Shown piece after piece: positions 24,975-33,984 of a stretch of DNA of 64,000 nucleotides (position 1 is the first letter of the stretch; every line of letters starts with the position of its first letter). The DNA lies in assembly GCA_947477885.1 (NCBI GenBank), contig CANJUD010000009.1, positions 83,921 through 147,920 of the forward strand. Reading direction: 5' to 3'. A program made the position numbers and the translations under genes. The notes beneath the pieces are model-generated. The model made no database searches. It saw only the letters and a list, made by a program, of their open reading frames with translations, and was not told the DNA's origin. Source of the DNA: Bacteroidota bacterium. GTDB taxonomy: Bacteria > Bacteroidota > Bacteroidia > UKL13-3.

Positions 24975-26015
24975 TTATATCAATTGCCCTTCTACTTCAC
25001 AATCCATTACTCTGCCAGTGCTATGCAACATAGTTTTTAGTGTAGGCAGAAGTGATTCAAATTGATGGGGATATAATGATTGTGGACCATCGCTCATCGC
25101 ATTTTCTGGATTGGGGTGAACTTCTATCATCAGCCCATCGCAACTTGCTGCCACGCTGGCCAAGGCCATGGGTATTACTCTATCACGATTGCCAGTACCG
25201 TGGCTCGGGTCAGAAAAAACGGGTAGGTGTGAAAGTTCTTTGATGATAGGAAATGCAGCAATGTCAAGCGTATTTCTCACTGTGTCATCAAAGGTGCGAA
25301 TACCACGTTCGCATAAAATTACTTTTTCGTTTCCACCACTTAATACATATTCGGCGGCCATTAACCACTCAGGTATTTTCGCAGCCATACCGCGTTTTAA
25401 TAATATGGGCTTTTGTATTTTTCCCAAATGAGAAAGCAAATAAAAATTACTCATATTGCGAGAACCAACCTGCATTATATCGGCATATTCTGATACCTCA
25501 TCTATCAAACTCACATCCATTACTTCTGTAACTACATTCAGATTATATGCATCGGCGGCTTTTCTTAATAGTTTTAATCCTTCTTTTTTTAAGCCTTGAA
25601 AAGCATAAGGACTTGTGCGTGGTTTATAGGCACCGCCACGTATAAAACGTATATGATTTTTATGTAAAAACTCAGCTATCTGAAATATTTGATCTTCATT
25701 TTCTACGGAACAAGGACCTGCTATCATATTGAATGAATTGCCTCCGATACTCACCCCATTTACATCGAATTGTGTGGGACTATTTTGCCATTGTTTTGAT
25801 GCCAACTTATAAGGTTCTTTCACATCAATTATTTTGGCAACACCTTGCAATTCTGCAATAGATTGTATATCGAAATTTTGCGGGAATTTATATATAATAA
25901 GTACCTGTTTCAGATTTAAAAGCAAATGGCGATAACGAAAGTTTTTATCGTCCAGCAAGTTTTTTAAATCGTTTAACTCGGCGGGGGTAATGGTATTATT
26001 AAGTAAGAGTATCAC
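24975..26015 (-). CDS. aroF: 3-deoxy-7-phosphoheptulonate synthase (DAHP synthase)
   Basis: A 346-residue enzyme for the first step of the shikimate pathway, joining phosphoenolpyruvate and erythrose 4-phosphate. Residues 1-75 form the ferredoxin-like regulatory domain of the type I-beta class (ELNDLKNLLDDKNFRYRHLLL). The barrel follows: MIAGPCSVEN with the metal-binding Cys, RGGAYKPRTSPYAFQG, QVGSRNMSNFYLL, KRGMAAKIPEW, CERGIRTF and FSDPSHGTGNRD. The start is GTG, overlapping the DUF4270 gene's stop by four bases (GTGA), so the genes are translationally coupled although functionally unrelated. Confidence 0.95.
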   Translation of the reverse strand: MILLLNNTITPAELNDLKNLLDDKNFRYRHLLLNLKQVLIIYKFPQNFDIQSIAELQGVAKIIDVKEPYKLASKQWQNSPTQFDVNGVSIGGNSFNMIAGPCSVENEDQIFQIAEFLHKNHIRFIRGGAYKPRTSPYAFQGLKKEGLKLLRKAADAYNLNVVTEVMDVSLIDEVSEYADIMQVGSRNMSNFYLLSHLGKIQKPILLKRGMAAKIPEWLMAAEYVLSGGNEKVILCERGIRTFDDTVRNTLDIAAFPIIKELSHLPVFSDPSHGTGNRDRVIPMALASVAASCDGLMIEVHPNPENAMSDGPQSLYPHQFESLLPTLKTMLHSTGRVMDCEVEGQLI

Positions 26016-27403
26016 GGAGCAGGAGAGTATGTGATTTTAAGTTTTACATTGCCCTGCGGTACTATTAATCGGGCACTGCCCACAGGTATTGCTGTTGGTA
26101 TAGTAACGTAGAACCCATGTATATTGTTCGTTCCTGTACTCAAATAATTATTCAATGCATTTTGCAAATGGCGGGTAAAAGGAAGGCTATATTTATTGCC
26201 ATCGTATTGTTTTCCTCCAAAATAAGCACTGGGCAAACTTAATGGGTAACCCTGGTTTGATGAAGTATAGAAATATTTATCATACCTATCAAGAATAGCT
26301 TCTTCTTTCAAAGCACTGTCATGGTGAAACAATAATACCTGACTAGGCAATGGATATAAACCATTATAAGTATTGGTAACATCTCCTTCAATCAAAATTT
26401 CTGCCTTTTGTATACTTAAGCCTTTGTTTTTTGCCATCTCCATAAAATTGCTGAGATAAGGAATCTCAACCCGCATCTTATTTCCTGCAGTGGATTGTAT
26501 AAATGATTGAGGCATAATTTGTGCAGGAGCGCTTCGTGCCTTGTAGGCAGATGAGCTTCCATAATTATGACTAAAGGTGCTGAAATGAAGGCCAGGATTA
26601 TTACCATCAATAGTTAAAGGAAAATTAACATATTCTGAATCGTTATAGAAAATAGTAAGATTACTATATTGATAGTATGAAGTTAAAAACGAAATAACAT
26701 TACCAGGATTGTTAGGGTCAACTTCTATATAAAGTCCTTTTACCAAATTAGCAAAATCGGCACTGGTTGCCAAATTGTTTCCGCCATTAATAATTTTACG
26801 GGCGAAATTAGAATCTATATTAAAACGCACTTGTGGTAAATTAACATAAGTGGTTCCTTTAATTGAGAAATAGGAAACATCATGTATATTATGCAACCCT
26901 GTCCAACTACCAATTTTAGAAATTTTATTTAGTTTTTGCGTAGAGAGATAAGCAGTATCTGTATAAAGTTGGTCGGAAATTTCACTTACCATTAAAGTTT
27001 GAGGCATTGCAGTATCTCCATATAATTTGGTGCCCGTAGCATAACACATTGATAGGCGAACAGAATCAATCTTTACATGAGATGGGAAAGTTAAATTTTC
27101 TTTGGGCAGTAATAATCTAAAACACATACCCGCATCTGTTGTTCCAAATAATGGGTCATTAAGATGACCAATGGGATGTGCTGGCCAGCCACCTGTGCGT
27201 AAAGTATCGTCGGGAACTGTATAAGTATTTACTGTAAAAGTATCTATTACTTGTCCACTAAAACCATCTGAATTGGTTCCAATTCCGATAAGACCCGTTC
27301 CTTTTTTACAGGAAAAAAATAAGAGGGCAACTACAAGAAAAACTAAACTAAATCTATTAGTTATTCTGAGTGATAAGGTCGGCATAAAATTGTGTGTAGC
27401 CAT
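26012..27403 (-). CDS. DUF4270 lipoprotein
   Basis: About 463 residues. The signal segment FSLVFLVVALLFFSC ends in a lipobox cysteine. The mature part opens with a DUF4270-like region (TFTVNTYTVPDDTLRTGG, HPIGHLNDPLFGTTDAGMCFRLLLP) in which the GxxxDPxFG motif is characteristic. A long beta-rich body follows. The family is common in Bacteroidota and of unknown function. Starts at 27403 (MATHN) and 27385 (MPTLS) both give acceptable signal peptides. The gene overlaps the preceding glycogen-synthase-like gene, an arrangement I associate with this phylum. Confidence 0.85.
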   Translation of the reverse strand: MATHNFMPTLSLRITNRFSLVFLVVALLFFSCKKGTGLIGIGTNSDGFSGQVIDTFTVNTYTVPDDTLRTGGWPAHPIGHLNDPLFGTTDAGMCFRLLLPKENLTFPSHVKIDSVRLSMCYATGTKLYGDTAMPQTLMVSEISDQLYTDTAYLSTQKLNKISKIGSWTGLHNIHDVSYFSIKGTTYVNLPQVRFNIDSNFARKIINGGNNLATSADFANLVKGLYIEVDPNNPGNVISFLTSYYQYSNLTIFYNDSEYVNFPLTIDGNNPGLHFSTFSHNYGSSSAYKARSAPAQIMPQSFIQSTAGNKMRVEIPYLSNFMEMAKNKGLSIQKAEILIEGDVTNTYNGLYPLPSQVLLFHHDSALKEEAILDRYDKYFYTSSNQGYPLSLPSAYFGGKQYDGNKYSLPFTRHLQNALNNYLSTGTNNIHGFYVTIPTAIPVGSARLIVPQGNVKLKITYSPAP

Positions 27404-28184
27404 CAACTGATGATTCTTCTTCTATATGTTTCATTTGCGGAGTTCCCATCTTGGTTGCAAATTTGTGCAAATCGGGATGAGCTTCATCATGCATTACAAG
27501 ACCATCACTATAACGCACTGCCCCTAAATTAAGTTTCATACAGTCGGCATCATGAAAAAATTCTAAGTGCTCTTTTCCAATATTATTCATTGAAACTTTG
27601 CGACTAAAGTCTGCTCCAAGCTTTTCATCAAACTGGTTATTGAAAACCGAATATACAACTTTTGAATTGCGATAAACAGGCTCATCTTTATATATTGTTT
27701 TAATATATAAAGGAATTAAACTTGTCATCCAACCATGGCAATGAATTATATCTGGAGCCCAACCTAATTTTTTTACTGTTTCTAAAGCACCTTTACAAAA
27801 GAAAATTGTACGCTCATCATTATCGGTGAAGAATTCTTCTTTATCGTTTTTGAAAACAAATTTACGTTTGAAATAATCTTCGTTATCTAAAAAATAAACC
27901 TGCATTTTAGCTTCAGGTATTGAAGCAACTTTTATAATAAGTGGGTTATCATTGTCATCAATTGTAATATTGATTCCTGAAAGTCTTACCACTTCATGTA
28001 ATCGATTACGTCTTTCGTTGATTACACCAAACCGTGGCATGAGCACTCTAATTTCGTAGTCGCGTTTTTGAAGTTCCTCAGGGAGAAGTCTGGCGATATC
28101 AGCTACACTTGAAATCTTAAGAAATGGATCTAATTCGTTTGTTACAAAAAGAACCTTGGTTTTCGAACTTGTAATAATTGCCAT
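27357..28184 (-). CDS. Standalone GT5 glycogen/starch synthase catalytic N-domain protein
   Basis: A 275-residue protein matching only the N-terminal Rossmann half of GT5 glycogen synthase: KVLFVTNELDPFLKISSVADIARLLPEELQKRDYEIRVLMPRFG, then DIIHCHGWMTSLIPLYIK. The usual K-x-GG-L ADP-glucose loop is present as FLKISSVADI, i.e. without the two glycines. The C-terminal nucleotide-binding half of about 200 residues is absent; the stop falls after an acidic tail (HIEEESSVDGYTQFYADLI). Glycogen synthase activity is therefore unlikely, and a regulatory or lectin-like role is possible. It is first of a run with the DUF4270 and aroF genes, with a promoter element upstream. Confidence 0.8.
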   Translation of the reverse strand: MAIITSSKTKVLFVTNELDPFLKISSVADIARLLPEELQKRDYEIRVLMPRFGVINERRNRLHEVVRLSGINITIDDNDNPLIIKVASIPEAKMQVYFLDNEDYFKRKFVFKNDKEEFFTDNDERTIFFCKGALETVKKLGWAPDIIHCHGWMTSLIPLYIKTIYKDEPVYRNSKVVYSVFNNQFDEKLGADFSRKVSMNNIGKEHLEFFHDADCMKLNLGAVRYSDGLVMHDEAHPDLHKFATKMGTPQMKHIEEESSVDGYTQFYADLITQNN

Positions 28185-28228
28185 AATTTAATTTAAGTTG
28201 AGAGATACTAAAAAAATTTCTAGTGGTG

Positions 28229-28236
28229 CAAAGATA
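28229..28236 (-). promoter_or_regulatory. -7 element (TATCTTTG) for the GT5/DUF4270/aroF run
   Basis: The minus strand reads TATCTTTG 44 bases upstream of the GT5-domain start, a full TAnnTTTG match. Confidence 0.5.
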
Positions 28237-28346
28237 CTATAAAAAAAACGTAATATAACCAAGACAAATATTCATTATCTTTCAATGCACTGCAAAACAG
28301 CAACTTATGCGATATTTGAGGGGTGTCGGGATTAACCCAACAAATA

Positions 28347-29543
28347 CTAGTCGTTCAAAATTGCAGCAATACCGGGCAATTCTTTACCTTCAAAATATTC
28401 AAGCAAAGCCCCGCCACCAGTAGATACATAACTCACCTCATCTTCCAATCCAAACTTATTTATTGCTGCTGCGGAGTCTCCTCCACCAATCAAACTGAAA
28501 GCTCCTTGTTTAGTTGCTTTAGCTACTGCAAGTGCTACTTGCTTGGTCCCATTTTCAAAACTTGGCATTTCAAAAACTCCCATCGGGCCATTCCATAAAA
28601 TTGTTTTTGAATTGCTTACTACTTCAGCATAGTCATTAGCTGCATTCGGCCCAATATCCAGTCCCATCCATCCATCTGGAATTTCACCACTGGGCAAATC
28701 TTTTTTATTGGCATCGTTATTAAACGCATCTGCTGCTACCGAATCTGACGGGAGCAATAATGCCACTCCTTTTTGTTTGGCTTTGGCTAATAGCTCCAAA
28801 GTGAGCTCTAATCGATCGTCTTCACATAGGCTATTACCTATACGTCCGCCTTGTGCTTTCATAAAGGTATAAGCCATGCCTCCGCCTATCAATATATTAT
28901 CGGCCACATTCAGCAGGTTTTCTATAATCAATAGTTTGTCGGATACTTTTGCTCCGCCTACAATTGCAGTAAAAGGATGCTCGGCATGTTTCATTATTTT
29001 TTGTGCATTGGCAATTTCGTTTGCCATTACATAACCAAAACATTTATTGCCTTTAAAAAATTGTGCAATCACTGCTGTAGAAGCATGTGCCCTATGGGCT
29101 GTACCGAATGCATCGTTTACATATATATCACCTAGTGTGCTAAGTGTGCGAGCAAACTCAATATCGCCTTTTTCTTCTTGCTTGTAAAAACGTAAATTCT
29201 CCAACAATAATATTTCACCTGGCTTGATTGCAGTAGCCAAATCTTTTGCTTCCTGTCCTATACAATCATTTGCAAAATGCACGGTGGTTCCTGTGAGTTC
29301 GGCCAAATGTGGAACAATATGTTTGAGTGAATATTTATCCTCGGGCCCTTCTTTGGGTCTACCCAAGTGACTCATCAAAATACAGCTTCCTCCATCTGCT
29401 AATATTTTTTTAATAGTGGGAAGTGTCGCCGTAATGCGGCTGTCATCAGCTATGGCCAATGTTTGTTTGTCCAAGGGCACATTAAAATCTACACGGATTA
29501 AAGCACGTTTGCCATTAAAGTTTATATTGTCTACTGTGAGCAT
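28347..29543 (-). CDS. pgk: Phosphoglycerate kinase
   Basis: A 398-residue glycolytic enzyme transferring phosphate from 1,3-bisphosphoglycerate to ADP. Seen: substrate-binding RVDFNVPLD at the N-terminus, [20 protein letters not shown], the nucleotide-side [32 protein letters not shown], and the phosphate-loop [13 protein letters not shown] followed by [18 protein letters not shown]. Length is normal and all hallmark loops are intact. It is monocistronic with a TATTTTTG element upstream. Confidence 0.97.
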   Translation of the reverse strand: MLTVDNINFNGKRALIRVDFNVPLDKQTLAIADDSRITATLPTIKKILADGGSCILMSHLGRPKEGPEDKYSLKHIVPHLAELTGTTVHFANDCIGQEAKDLATAIKPGEILLLENLRFYKQEEKGDIEFARTLSTLGDIYVNDAFGTAHRAHASTAVIAQFFKGNKCFGYVMANEIANAQKIMKHAEHPFTAIVGGAKVSDKLLIIENLLNVADNILIGGGMAYTFMKAQGGRIGNSLCEDDRLELTLELLAKAKQKGVALLLPSDSVAADAFNNDANKKDLPSGEIPDGWMGLDIGPNAANDYAEVVSNSKTILWNGPMGVFEMPSFENGTKQVALAVAKATKQGAFSLIGGGDSAAAINKFGLEDEVSYVSTGGGALLEYFEGKELPGIAAILND

Positions 29544-29571
29544 GTTATATTATATAATTGTTTTGGGGCTG

Positions 29572-29579
29572 CAAAAATA
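29572..29579 (-). promoter_or_regulatory. -7 element (TATTTTTG) for pgk
   Basis: The minus strand reads TATTTTTG 28 bases before the pgk start codon. Confidence 0.5.
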
Positions 29580-29621
29580 TAGGGTATTGGGGGGAATAAG
29601 AAATCGGGGATGCCCTAAAGT

Positions 29622-29641
29622 GGTTGGTGAGGACACCAACC
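29622..29641. repeat. Palindrome GGTTGGTG-agga-CACCAACC
   Basis: A perfect eight-base inverted repeat with a four-base loop in the gap between the OsmC and pgk genes. The GGTTGGT/ACCAACC arms recur in the much larger in-gene palindrome at 48736-48793 and, imperfectly, at about 43817-43841. Confidence 0.7.
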
Positions 29642-29669
29642 GCGGGCAAGCCGTGGAAAATACCATTAC

Positions 29670-30071
29670 TTAAACCAAATCTATCACATAAGAAATATCA
29701 GCAGCTTTTACCAACATCGCATAAACTCCGCAATATTTTTCTAAAGAAAGTTTTACTGCACGCTCCATTTTTTCCAAATCATCAGGATTCAAGTGTATAT
29801 GATATATAATTTTGATTGTATGATATATCTTGGGATAATCTTCGGTTAGCTCTCCTTCCACATCAATGGTTAATTCACTAAATTCAACTTTCATTTTGTT
29901 TAATATTGGAACAATATCTAACCCTGAGCATGCGGCAAGAGCACTGAGCAGTAAGGGCTTTGGTGTGGGGCCCAAATCATCGGGACTATTATCTAATATA
30001 ATTTTATGGTCATTTACTTCCGTTTCGAAAGCCATACCTGATATATATTTTGTAACTGTTTTATTTTTCAT
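29670..30071 (-). CDS. OsmC-family protein
   Basis: A 133-residue OsmC-fold protein. Family members reduce organic peroxides with two cysteines. Here one cysteine is in LSALAACSGLDIVPIL (about 48) and the other in LEKYCGVYAML (about 113), at the expected positions. The N-terminal beta sheet (TVTKYISGMAFETEVNDHKIIL, DNSPDDLGPTPKPLLL) matches the YhfA-type subgroup, whose real substrate is less certain than that of Ohr/OsmC. It probably has its own transcript. Confidence 0.9.
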   Translation of the reverse strand: MKNKTVTKYISGMAFETEVNDHKIILDNSPDDLGPTPKPLLLSALAACSGLDIVPILNKMKVEFSELTIDVEGELTEDYPKIYHTIKIIYHIHLNPDDLEKMERAVKLSLEKYCGVYAMLVKAADISYVIDLV

Positions 30072-30167
30072 TATAATATATATTAGTTAATGTGAAAGTG
30101 ATATGTAAGAAATTAAAAGTTTATATAAACAAAATTATATGTACAATCGTACTTAATCATTATCATA

Positions 30168-31205
30168 TTAGCTTGAAAACATGAGTTTTTGTTCTAATGA
30201 ATCATCAAGTTTTGGCAATTTGTTTCGTTGCACCAAATACGAAGTTAGCTCTGCAAATTCTTTATATATAAAATGCGAATCCATTGCCGATTTCAAATAG
30301 CCTGCACCCGTGCTTCCCCCCGTACCTGTACGACTCCCAATCATACGCTTTACCATCGCTAAATGTCGCGAACGCCACTGGCCCATCAATGAATCTATAT
30401 CTAACAAAGTGCTAATAAGTTGATAGGGTAATTGCAATAAGGGATAGTCTCTATATAACATAATAAATAATGCATGGCGATTTGCTTCAGGACTTAACCG
30501 ACGTTCAGCAGGATAATCTTGATTATTCATAAATAACATATTAAATCCCACATCATTTTGTCTTTCATCGGGCTGCAAGGTAGCAAAATATACTTCTCTA
30601 TACTGCTGCCAAAAGGGATGGTCAGAATTGTGTTTGTCAAACTCTTGGGCCCACGATGCATGGTCGAAAAAGGGCATACGTTCGAGCCAGTTGATAACCA
30701 ATTCTAATAATGATACTTCCTTTTCAGAGTTTTTTACTCGGTCAATATCCTCTTTATTTAATTGAGATGTATAATAATTTTGTCCATGACGCTGCTCAAA
30801 TTTAAGACCGAGCAAAGCTTCCAATTGCTTGAATTGTATACTTTGAAAACCAGATGCAGGACGCAATAAATCCCTAAAGTCGAGGAAGTCGAGCGGCGTC
30901 ATGGACTCTATAATATCCATTTTTTCAACCAACATTTGCAATATTAATCCTACCCTTCTTAATCTATGTACCACATTCATTAATTCGGGAGAATTATCGG
31001 GTATTTGCGGCTTACTAAAAACTTCTCGAGCTATATTCACTTCATGTATAATCTGTTTGAACCAAAGCTCATAAGATTGGTGAATAATAATGAACAGCAT
31101 TTCATCGTCGGCTCTTATGCCGGCCTTGGTGCTCTCAGGTTCCTGGGCGTTAAGTATCTTGTCTAGTTGCAGATACTCACTGTAGTAAACAGGTTTTTGT
31201 TCCAT
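30168..31205 (-). CDS. Tryptophan 2,3-dioxygenase-like heme enzyme
   Basis: A 345-residue protein of the tryptophan dioxygenase family, which opens the indole ring with O2 to give N-formylkynurenine, the first step of the kynurenine pathway. Seen: YYSEYLQLDKIL, the distal-side HQSYELWFKQIIHEV, PLDFLDFRDLLRPASGFQSIQFKQLEALLG, and the C-terminal RHLAMVKRMIGSRTGTGGSTGAGYLKSAM with the proximal heme histidine and the substrate-binding GTGGS loop. Later kynurenine genes are not adjacent. Possible uses are tryptophan catabolism or de novo NAD synthesis. Confidence 0.92.
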   Translation of the reverse strand: MEQKPVYYSEYLQLDKILNAQEPESTKAGIRADDEMLFIIIHQSYELWFKQIIHEVNIAREVFSKPQIPDNSPELMNVVHRLRRVGLILQMLVEKMDIIESMTPLDFLDFRDLLRPASGFQSIQFKQLEALLGLKFEQRHGQNYYTSQLNKEDIDRVKNSEKEVSLLELVINWLERMPFFDHASWAQEFDKHNSDHPFWQQYREVYFATLQPDERQNDVGFNMLFMNNQDYPAERRLSPEANRHALFIMLYRDYPLLQLPYQLISTLLDIDSLMGQWRSRHLAMVKRMIGSRTGTGGSTGAGYLKSAMDSHFIYKEFAELTSYLVQRNKLPKLDDSLEQKLMFSS

Positions 31206-31239
31206 CGTATTAATTTATATAAAAATGATTTTGTTTGTA

Positions 31240-33912
31240 TTATTTCACTTCAAATTTCTTGCTTTCAATATGTTCTTTGTCTTTAATAATTATATGATAC
31301 AATCCTTTTGCATAATCAGCTATATTAATTGTTTGAAGATTATTGCCTATTTGGGCTTTGATTGAATTATAATATATTAACCTTCCGGTATTATCATATA
31401 TTTCTATTCGGCTATTTATATTTTTTGTAGCATCAAATTGAATATTTATATAATTAGAAGCTGGATTGGGAAATACCAATAAATTATGATATATATTATT
31501 TTCTCCCTGGTAAATTCCACTTCTAGGGTCACCAAGTTTAAAATCCCAAATACCACGCCCGTATGTTGCAAATCGGGCAGTTTGGGTGCGGTCGATAAAC
31601 TCAACACTCCAATATGTTTGGTCGGGAGCAACCGTGCCACCTAAATATTTCCATACCGTATCTGCCACACAAAAAACATAAGGTCCGGCATCAGTAGCAG
31701 CAAATATATATTCTTCCTTACTGTCCATTGCAAGTTCAAATGCCATAGTTTTTGGCAAGCCTGAAACCATGGGTACAAATGTATTTCCATTGTCAGTACT
31801 CATCCAAAAAGCTGCGGTTGAATATCCACTACCCGATATATATATTGTATTTCTATTTTTGGTAGAAGGCAATATAGATGCACCGTATAAATAATTTGCA
31901 CCTGGCCCATTAAATGCTTTGGTTGTATCCCAGGTCTGCCCCCCATCAGTGCTCTTCCAAAACAAACCTTGGTCGGTCATTACATATTTATAATTGTGAT
32001 CGATGGGTGAAAAAGCAATCGCTGAAATGCGGTCACCTTTTTTGCGTCCAAAATCAAAATTCCCCTCGGTACTTTTTAATTTATTGGTATTATCATATAC
32101 CACTTTATATAAGTGTGCTTCTGTATTGGCATCGCTGCCGCCACCCATCCAGCTTACAGTTGGTGCGTCAGGATCGGCAGTTACAGGTGGTATCCATACT
32201 TGCCCTTTGCTGGTAAAATCCCAAGTTGCCATATTATAGTTATTTACAATATCATTATAATACATTACAAAACCAGGATAGTCAAACCACAAACTGTTTC
32301 CACTATCACCACTTACCAAATGTCCATAATCGCCGCTATAAGTTTGTTCAAAATCAAGCGTGCCGCCTATATCATTTTTGCATGCTTGAAAGCCTTGATC
32401 TTGTGCTCCAGCATATACTCTCTGTGGCTCAGCTTTTGCAGTATATACGGAATAGTATTGGCTTATATCCAAGCCCTTCATTGATATATTCTCTAGGCTT
32501 TGTAATCCATCATTACTATAATAAGTACCACCATCGCAATTAATATATATAATTTCTTTACCGCCCTTGCCCATCTTAGCTTGTATTGATTGTATATCAG
32601 CGTGGAGTTTATATTGTATATCTCCATAATATTCTCCCCATTTGTTAAATTGTGAAAACGTTTTTCCTGCATCTCTACTTATCCAACATTCTATATTGCC
32701 CAAGTATATATTATTCGGATTGGAAATATCGCAAGTGAAATTTCTGCCATAAGGATTTTTATTTATATATGCTTGAAAAGCCCAGCTTTTACCACTACTA
32801 ATTGAGTAAAATAAACTATCATTAATAAAGGCGTACAAGTACGTAGATGTTTTATTCTCAAGCCCCGCCAAATATGAATTCCCCTTGGGACAAACAGGTA
32901 TATTGCTCACGAAATTAAACTGCTCGTTATAATAATTTTTCACACTTAGCGTATCATCTGCTAACATATATAATTTACCCGAACCATAAGGCGGTGTCCA
33001 TATGGCAAAATGCGAAGTACCTCCATATATATTTTCATTAAAACTTGTTTCGAAAATAAATGTTTTCCCTTGGTTTTTTGAACTATATAATGATGTCTGC
33101 GCGTTCCAACTATTATAGTTCCAATCGTGGGCCAATATATATACTGTTTTCTGCGAATCGTTTGCAACAACGGCCTGTTCGATATTTCCCCACTTCTCAA
33201 TATTATCTAGGCCAGCAGCCTTGTTCCAATGTGCTCCTTCATCGTCACTATAATAAGCTTTATTACTGGAAGTAACTGCCAATATTCTTTTTTTGCCTCC
33301 ACTTATATATAATACTTTTACCATCCGCAATCCTCCAAATTTCAGTTTATCATTCAGTACTTTCCATCCTGTTCCATCCGGATTTCCACGCCAAATATTT
33401 CCTTGGTCAGAACCAACATATAGTAAATTATTGAGTGTGTCATTGTCAACAAATAAAGTACGTCCAGCATTGTTGGCACTACCTTTCTCTTGCCAGTGGC
33501 CTTTAAGTTTCCCACTGAAAAATGAATCTACACTTCCACGTAAATTCATCATATTATTATACTGTGTTTCGCTATTGTTGCGGTTTATTTCACGCCAGTC
33601 AATTCCCGGTGCAGTGCGATGTATATTGTTTATATATTCTTCGCGGGCATTGTGGAATTCTTCGTTTTCTTCTTGGTTTGGATTGAATTCTGTAGGTTGG
33701 GGATTCGGGATGCAGGATTCGGGATTCGGGGTTTTGGCAATCGAATTATTATATACTTTTTCTTGAACACTCATCGAAACTACCTGCCTTTGGATGGTGG
33801 TGAGCGGAGTCGAACCATCACCTCCAAATTTACCAGAAAATTGATATATAAATATTGCAAAACCTATTCCCAATAAGATGCTAAAAACTATAATATATTT
33901 CCCTTTGTTCAC
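31240..33912 (-). CDS. BNR/sialidase-repeat beta-propeller protein with T9SS sorting domain
   Basis: An 890-residue surface protein. Residues 1-27 are a signal or anchor segment (IIVFSILLGIGFAIFIYQF). Then two propeller-like sets with Asp-box repeats of the S-x-D-x-G-x-T-W type: SDDEGAHWNK, SSKNQGKTF, SISSGKSWAF, SRDAGKTFSQF, STDGGQTWDT, STDNGNTFVP. The C-terminal 80 residues (LLVFPNPASNYINIQF, IEIYDNTGRLIYY, YAKGLYHIII) form the T9SS domain. Catalytic sialidase residues are not evident; VPS10/glycosidase-like binding is likely. Near the N-terminus two dispersed DNA repeats lie in frame (GDGSTPLTT from 33794-33821, and PNPES/IPNP from 33699-33738). Confidence 0.87.
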   Translation of the reverse strand: MNKGKYIIVFSILLGIGFAIFIYQFSGKFGGDGSTPLTTIQRQVVSMSVQEKVYNNSIAKTPNPESCIPNPQPTEFNPNQEENEEFHNAREEYINNIHRTAPGIDWREINRNNSETQYNNMMNLRGSVDSFFSGKLKGHWQEKGSANNAGRTLFVDNDTLNNLLYVGSDQGNIWRGNPDGTGWKVLNDKLKFGGLRMVKVLYISGGKKRILAVTSSNKAYYSDDEGAHWNKAAGLDNIEKWGNIEQAVVANDSQKTVYILAHDWNYNSWNAQTSLYSSKNQGKTFIFETSFNENIYGGTSHFAIWTPPYGSGKLYMLADDTLSVKNYYNEQFNFVSNIPVCPKGNSYLAGLENKTSTYLYAFINDSLFYSISSGKSWAFQAYINKNPYGRNFTCDISNPNNIYLGNIECWISRDAGKTFSQFNKWGEYYGDIQYKLHADIQSIQAKMGKGGKEIIYINCDGGTYYSNDGLQSLENISMKGLDISQYYSVYTAKAEPQRVYAGAQDQGFQACKNDIGGTLDFEQTYSGDYGHLVSGDSGNSLWFDYPGFVMYYNDIVNNYNMATWDFTSKGQVWIPPVTADPDAPTVSWMGGGSDANTEAHLYKVVYDNTNKLKSTEGNFDFGRKKGDRISAIAFSPIDHNYKYVMTDQGLFWKSTDGGQTWDTTKAFNGPGANYLYGASILPSTKNRNTIYISGSGYSTAAFWMSTDNGNTFVPMVSGLPKTMAFELAMDSKEEYIFAATDAGPYVFCVADTVWKYLGGTVAPDQTYWSVEFIDRTQTARFATYGRGIWDFKLGDPRSGIYQGENNIYHNLLVFPNPASNYINIQFDATKNINSRIEIYDNTGRLIYYNSIKAQIGNNLQTINIADYAKGLYHIIIKDKEHIESKKFEVK
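33699..33738. repeat. GATTCGGG short repeats inside the BNR gene
   Basis: Three GATTCGGG words lie within 40 bases (GGATTCGGGATGCAGGATTC, then ATTCGGGG) inside the N-terminal linker of the BNR protein. The word GATTCGGGGTTG also occurs in the intergenic gap at 2882. In frame the repeat encodes the Asn/Pro-rich segment with NPES and IPNP. Confidence 0.55.
33794..33821. repeat. GGTGAGCGGAGTCGAACC palindromic element in frame in the BNR gene
   Basis: GATGGT and ACCATC arms flank GGTGAGCGGAGTCGA. The same element, with one internal substitution, lies in opposite orientation relative to coding at 48667-48690. It is translated as GDGSTPLTT just after the signal segment. Confidence 0.7.
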
Positions 33913-33984
33913 CAGTCTATTTTTTTAAAAAGCAACGCAAATTAAGGCAAAATGGCTTTTAATAGTTTATTTTGCAACGAAATT

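Noticed and set aside
31914..32543. Cluster of overlapping plus-strand ORFs opposite the BNR gene
   Set aside because: They run antisense to clear BNR repeats and differ in frame; no initiation signal or homology.
33794..33821. GGTTCGACTCC-like string suggesting a tRNA T-arm
   Set aside because: No acceptor, D-arm or anticodon arm can be folded around it, and the same string recurs as a dispersed palindrome elsewhere.
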